In this document: in pieces, positions 60,294 through 64,000 of the stretch | How the letters are laid out: every line of letters begins with the position of its first letter | Position numbering within the stretch: position 1 is the stretch's first letter | Assembly (NCBI RefSeq): GCF_003605645.1 | Contig: NZ_QVMU01000002.1 | Span: forward strand, 124,001-188,000 | DNA length: 64,000 nt | Source: Vibrio sinensis | GTDB taxonomy: Bacteria > Pseudomonadota > Gammaproteobacteria > Enterobacterales > Vibrionaceae | Direction: 5' to 3' | Notes under the pieces: model-generated | What the model saw: only the letters and a program-made list of their open reading frames with translations | The model's database searches: none | What the model was told of the DNA's origin: nothing | Translations under genes and position numbers: made by a program

Positions 60294-61376
60294 ATGGATA
60301 AAATCATTATTAGCCCAAGTAAATATGTACAAGGTGAAAACGTTCTAGGCTCAATCGCGAGCTACGTAAAAACCTTAGGTCTAAACCCTTTAGCGATTGC
60401 TGACGAGTTTGTAACTGGCCTAGTAGGCACAACAGTTAAAGAGAGTTTTGCAAAAGAAGAAATGCCTTTGGCGATGGATGTTTTTAACGGTGAATGTTCT
60501 CGCGTTGAAATTGATCGCCTAACCGATATTTGTGCAACTCAAAAAAATGACGTCATCATCGGTATCGGCGGTGGTAAAACATTAGATACAGCTAAGTCTG
60601 TCGCTTTCTACACTAAAATTCCTGTTGTTGTGGTACCAACTATCGCCTCAACTGATGCTCCAACTTCAGCATTAGCTGTAATCTACACTCCTGAAGGTGA
60701 GTTCGCTGAATACCTACTATTCCCTAAAAACCCAGATATGGTCATCATGGATACCGCTGTAATCGCGAAAGCACCAGTTCGTCTATTGGTTGCGGGTATG
60801 GGTGATGCGCTATCTACTTACTTTGAAGCTCGTGCAAACATGACTTCTGGTAAAGCAACAATGGCTGGCGGTGCACCTACGCGCTCAGCTCAAGCATTAG
60901 CGAAACTATGTTACGAAACACTGCTTGAAGATGGCCTAAAAGCAAAAATTGCAGTTGAAAATGGTGTGAGCTCTAAAGCGGTAGAAAATATTATTGAAGC
61001 AAACACTTATCTAAGTGGTATCGGTTTTGAAAGTAGTGGTCTTGCTGGTGCTCACGCGATCCATAACGGTCTAACTAAGCTTGAAGAGTGTCACCACCTT
61101 TACCATGGTGAGAAAGTAGCATTTGGTACATTAGTTCAATTGGTACTAGAAAACGCATCTCTTGAAGAAATCAATACTGTACTCGGTTTCTGCCGCTCAG
61201 TTGGCCTGCCAACTAACCTATTTGCAATGGGCGTGAAAGAACTGAACCACGAAAAACTTTATGAAGTTGCTCTTGGTGCTACAGCGGAAGGCGAAACTAT
61301 CCATAACATGCCATTCCCAGTAACAGCAGACAATGTCTACGCAGCGATTTTAACTGCACACCAATTAGGTCAATAA
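60294..61376 (+). CDS. gldA: GldA, NAD-dependent glycerol dehydrogenase
   Basis: This 360-residue iron-containing-type alcohol dehydrogenase oxidises glycerol to dihydroxyacetone. The NAD-binding GIGGGKTLDTAK segment and zinc ligands are present: the Asp in AGMGDALSTYFEAR near 171 and the two His in GAHAIHNGL and YHGEKVAFG. Together with DhaKLM it feeds glycerol into glycolysis. It is divergent from dhaK. Confidence 0.97.
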   Translation: MDKIIISPSKYVQGENVLGSIASYVKTLGLNPLAIADEFVTGLVGTTVKESFAKEEMPLAMDVFNGECSRVEIDRLTDICATQKNDVIIGIGGGKTLDTAKSVAFYTKIPVVVVPTIASTDAPTSALAVIYTPEGEFAEYLLFPKNPDMVIMDTAVIAKAPVRLLVAGMGDALSTYFEARANMTSGKATMAGGAPTRSAQALAKLCYETLLEDGLKAKIAVENGVSSKAVENIIEANTYLSGIGFESSGLAGAHAIHNGLTKLEECHHLYHGEKVAFGTLVQLVLENASLEEINTVLGFCRSVGLPTNLFAMGVKELNHEKLYEVALGATAEGETIHNMPFPVTADNVYAAILTAHQLGQ

Positions 61377-61392
61377 TTTCTTAAATTGAATC

Positions 61393-61421
61393 AAAGGCAA
61401 GCATTGGCTTGCCTTTTTTTA
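61393..61421 (+). terminator. Terminator of gldA
   Basis: The stem GGCAAGC (61396-61402) / GCTTGCC (61407-61413) ends in a T run. Confidence 0.92.
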
Positions 61422-61608
61422 TGTTTCTTATTCCCCGCTCGTTAATAAAGCTCAACGACTAATACTGCCTTTTTCTCACCCAATGAGCGAAAAGAACATA
61501 ACGGTAATAAAACAACAAAACAAATATTGATTAAGCTCACAATGCTGATTAAAATTGAGACCAACATCACTATTAATTATTACTTTTTAGTCAGCTTTGG
61601 GGTTATTA

Positions 61609-61758
61609 ATGAACAATTCATCAACTGCATCTACACAACCTTTATTTCAAGAAACCAAAATAACCAAACCATCTTGGGTTTCTGAAGCGCTCTCTTTTGC
61701 CAAAATGATCGCATTCATGACAGTGACTGTACTTGTTCTTGCATTGCTGTGGGTTTAG
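61609..61758 (+). CDS. Small single-span membrane protein (49 aa), unknown
   Basis: This 49-residue peptide begins MNNSSTASTQPLFQETKI and ends in one hydrophobic helix (about residues 31-49, MIAFMTVTVLVLALLWV). GGGG lies 7 bases before the ATG. It lies in a 617-bp gap between gldA and mltC. A hairpin GGCTTCT/AGAAGCC (61822-61840) follows. No family is recognised. It could be a membrane-complex micro-subunit or stress peptide. Confidence 0.55.
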   Translation: MNNSSTASTQPLFQETKITKPSWVSEALSFAKMIAFMTVTVLVLALLWV

Positions 61759-61993
61759 TTTCATCAACTCAATTAAACCCTGACGAAAAACGAAACTATC
61801 TATATAAAGCTGTCACAAAGTGGCTTCTGCATTAGAAGCCTACACCAAATACCTACACTTATTAGAAATGCTCATCGCCACTCATTCCTGAGTAATAAAG
61901 ACTACGTATTTACCGTACGAATAAGTTAAAATGCTCGCCTCAATGACTTTCGAAATTCGCTTGTCGCCTTTAATCTATTCCCGATAAATAATA

Positions 61994-63106
61994 ATGAAAG
62001 CAAAGTACCTTTTACTTCTTCTGTTGCTTGGCGGCTGCTCCACTGCGCCTCAACAACCTTGCATATGTAGCAATCCGTTACCTCCTGTGACAACAGCCCC
62101 TGTCAATCCAAACAACGATAAAGAAAGCGTTAATCAACTGCTGGCTTATATTGCTCAAGTGGCAAAAGACCGCTGGGGAGAAGATGACTTTGTTGAAGCG
62201 GGTAAACACCGATACGTAAAATATCTTGATGGTTATACCACTCGTGCTCATATCGACTTTGAAGCGGGTAAGATTTATGTATCGACAATCTCTCAATATC
62301 AACCTGAACATAAACTACAAAAAGCGATTGTTCAGACGCTTTTAATGCCAGCAGATCCTGCTAACGCTGAACTCTTTAGTGATAAAGAAGCAATAATAAA
62401 AGGTAAACCATTCTTGCTGGGTCAAGTTGTTGATCACGAGGGTAAACCGATTGAATGGGAATGGCGTGCTAATCGCTACGCTGATTACCTAATGGCGAAT
62501 AAGTTACAATCGAAAAGCATCAAACGTGGCAACGCCTACTACGTGGAAATCACCATGGTGAAAGATCACCTAGAGCAACGTGAATACCAATATGCAGGGC
62601 TTATCCGTGATGCGGCTCAACGTTACGGATTATCGGAAGATTTGATCTATTCCATCATCAAAACAGAAAGTAGCTTTAACCCTTACGCAGTTAGCCATGC
62701 TGGAGCTTATGGTTTGATGCAGGTTATTCCAAAAACTGCCGGTGCAGATGTATTTAACCTAGTAAAGAAAAAGCCTGGAATTCCAACCAAGGAATACTTA
62801 TTTGATCCGGCGAGCAACATTGATACAGGCGCTGCTTATTTTTATATATTGAAAAATCGCTATCTAAAAGATGTTAAGCATCCGACATCAATGCACTTTA
62901 GTATGATTTCAGCATATAACGGCGGAACTGGTGGTGTGTTATCAACATTTGATAGCGATCGTAAGCGAGCAATGGTCAAGCTAAACAATCTGTCGCCAAA
63001 TCAAGTGTACGATGCATTAACAACGAAGCACCCTAAAGGGGAAGCTCGTCGCTATTTGCAAAAAGTACTCTACTTCCAGAAAGATTTTAGTGAAGGGAAA
63101 CTGTAG
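61994..63106 (+). CDS. mltC: MltC, membrane-bound lytic murein transglycosylase C
   Basis: This 370-residue lipoprotein has lipobox LLGGCS (Cys15). The C-terminal SLT domain starts about residue 205, with catalytic Glu in IIKTESSFNPYAVSHAGAYGLMQV. The N-terminal domain is the MltC-specific module. It cleaves peptidoglycan glycan strands to 1,6-anhydro products. It is transcribed alone and ends at a strong terminator. Confidence 0.97.
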   Translation: MKAKYLLLLLLLGGCSTAPQQPCICSNPLPPVTTAPVNPNNDKESVNQLLAYIAQVAKDRWGEDDFVEAGKHRYVKYLDGYTTRAHIDFEAGKIYVSTISQYQPEHKLQKAIVQTLLMPADPANAELFSDKEAIIKGKPFLLGQVVDHEGKPIEWEWRANRYADYLMANKLQSKSIKRGNAYYVEITMVKDHLEQREYQYAGLIRDAAQRYGLSEDLIYSIIKTESSFNPYAVSHAGAYGLMQVIPKTAGADVFNLVKKKPGIPTKEYLFDPASNIDTGAAYFYILKNRYLKDVKHPTSMHFSMISAYNGGTGGVLSTFDSDRKRAMVKLNNLSPNQVYDALTTKHPKGEARRYLQKVLYFQKDFSEGKL

Positions 63107-63152
63107 TCGTTAGCTTATTACGATTCTCTCGTAAGCACTGGCTTATTTGCAT

Positions 63153-63184
63153 AAAAAAGGCTTGGGATTCCCAAGCCTTTTTGC
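63153..63184. terminator. Terminator of mltC / NnrS-family gene
   Basis: The stem AAAGGCTTGGG / CCCAAGCCTTT, with a 2-4 base loop, is flanked by A and T runs and lies between the converging genes. Confidence 0.92.
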
Positions 63185-63244
63185 ATCTAATTTTTTCCCG
63201 TCCTAACGTGTATTAATTTAAATCAAATGATCACATCTCATCCA

Positions 63245-64000
63245 TCAACCGGGATGTCCATCAGCGCGCGGTGTCATCAACATATAACCAAATTTCATCA
63301 CAAACAAACCGAATGCAAGAATCCAAAGCGCTCCACTGATATTAATAAACATCAGTAAATATTCAGGCCATAATGCGACACCAATACCTCGAACGACCGC
63401 TGAAATAATAATTGCTGCAAAAGCAATTCCCATCGTCGGCCCCTGATAGATATTTCGCCCAGTATGCCCCATGGTGACACGAGAGATCATAGCTAAAACC
63501 AAACCACCCAGTCCGCCAATAGCAAAGAGATGCAACATATTGTGTGTTGCAAATGGATTATCCCATAAGCCTCGAATCAACAGACTAGCTGGGATGCACA
63601 AATAACTCAGATGAAGAGACCACACCAACGGCTCTGACAAAGTACGCCAAGGCTTCCAACGTAACAAACGAACAAGCTGCGCAATCCCGGCGAAGATCAT
63701 CAACGGCTGACCGATTTCAGAAAACGTAATCGGGAAAAAACTTAGCAAAAATAAGCCGACTAAAGGAAGATTCGCAGCCCATTCTAACCACGCCATAGGC
63801 TGCGCTTTTTCAAAGTTAAATCGACGAGCCGTAAAAAATGGAATGACTCGACCTCCCATGACTGAGAGTAATAACGTAAACCACCATAACATCGCCTGCC
63901 AAACTGCTGATGACGTAAACGGTGGCATACCTTTTATCGTCGCATAACTGGCAAAGTTAGCCACGATTGCTAATACAAATAATGGAATAAAAAAGAGATT
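63245..64000 (-). CDS. NnrS-family membrane protein (5' part beyond window)
   Basis: The visible 251 codons are the C-terminal two-thirds of a polytopic membrane protein with about seven helices. The His-rich segment THNMLHLFAIGGLGGLVLAMISRVTMGHTGR is typical of NnrS, which contains haem and copper and is linked to nitric-oxide tolerance in Vibrio. The frame stays open to the window edge (FFIPLFVLAIVANFAS), so the GTG at 63964 is internal, not the start. Confidence 0.88.
   Translation of the reverse strand, partial: NLFFIPLFVLAIVANFASYATIKGMPPFTSSAVWQAMLWWFTLLLSVMGGRVIPFFTARRFNFEKAQPMAWLEWAANLPLVGLFLLSFFPITFSEIGQPLMIFAGIAQLVRLLRWKPWRTLSEPLVWSLHLSYLCIPASLLIRGLWDNPFATHNMLHLFAIGGLGGLVLAMISRVTMGHTGRNIYQGPTMGIAFAAIIISAVVRGIGVALWPEYLLMFINISGALWILAFGLFVMKFGYMLMTPRADGHPG

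Overview
The window is a chromosomal segment of a gammaproteobacterium, almost certainly a Vibrio. The protein sequences look Vibrio-like throughout, and the run prx - oxyR2 - aceB - aceA - CBS protein - queA - tgt - yajC - secD - secF follows the gene order I recall for Vibrio cholerae chromosome 1. I saw no insertion sequence, prophage, integron or CRISPR array. Most of it is conserved core genome, with three accessory-looking patches.

Layout: 1-7746 holds the exonuclease V genes recC, recB and the start of recD (minus strand). 7906-10454 carries a TDT-family transporter, a divergent LysR regulator and the SOS gene yebG with a LexA box. 10599-14767 is an RND efflux pump with its adaptor. 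15094-15887 is an array of four identical tRNA-Tyr genes with one strong promoter and a terminator. 16032-19806 has cutC, a LysR regulator and an accessory trio (repeat-rich lipoprotein plus two small beta-barrel candidates). 19803-28730 is the phosphate region phoU-pstB-pstA-pstC, pstS, phoR-phoB, with two Pho boxes of identical geometry. 29130-33639 holds rdgC and a purine cassette (LysR, deaminase, NCS2 permease). 33925-35598 is the tRNA hydroxylation pair trhP-yfhL. 35648-37422 contains small conserved genes and mepA. 37560-43338 is queA-tgt-yajC-secD-secF. 43776-49894 holds a CBS protein, the glyoxylate shunt genes aceB-aceA, and oxyR2 divergent from a peroxiredoxin. 50168-52177 is the most unusual part: a fluoride (crcB) riboswitch heading a two-gene unit that encodes a NifU/IscU-like scaffold and a GGGtGRT-family protein. 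52469-53500 is dapD. 53772-61376 is a complete dihydroxyacetone/glycerol module (dhaR, dhaKLM, gldA). 61609-64000 has a 49-residue membrane peptide, mltC and a truncated NnrS-family gene.

The genes form physiological units: RecBCD, RdgC and YebG for DNA repair; PhoBR-Pst for phosphate; OxyR2-Prx for peroxide; AceBA for growth on C2 compounds; GldA plus PEP-driven DhaKLM for glycerol. The best candidate for an undescribed system is the riboswitch-controlled pair. Nothing in either protein looks like a fluoride exporter, so the riboswitch suggests that an Fe-S-related or otherwise unknown activity is needed when fluoride is present.
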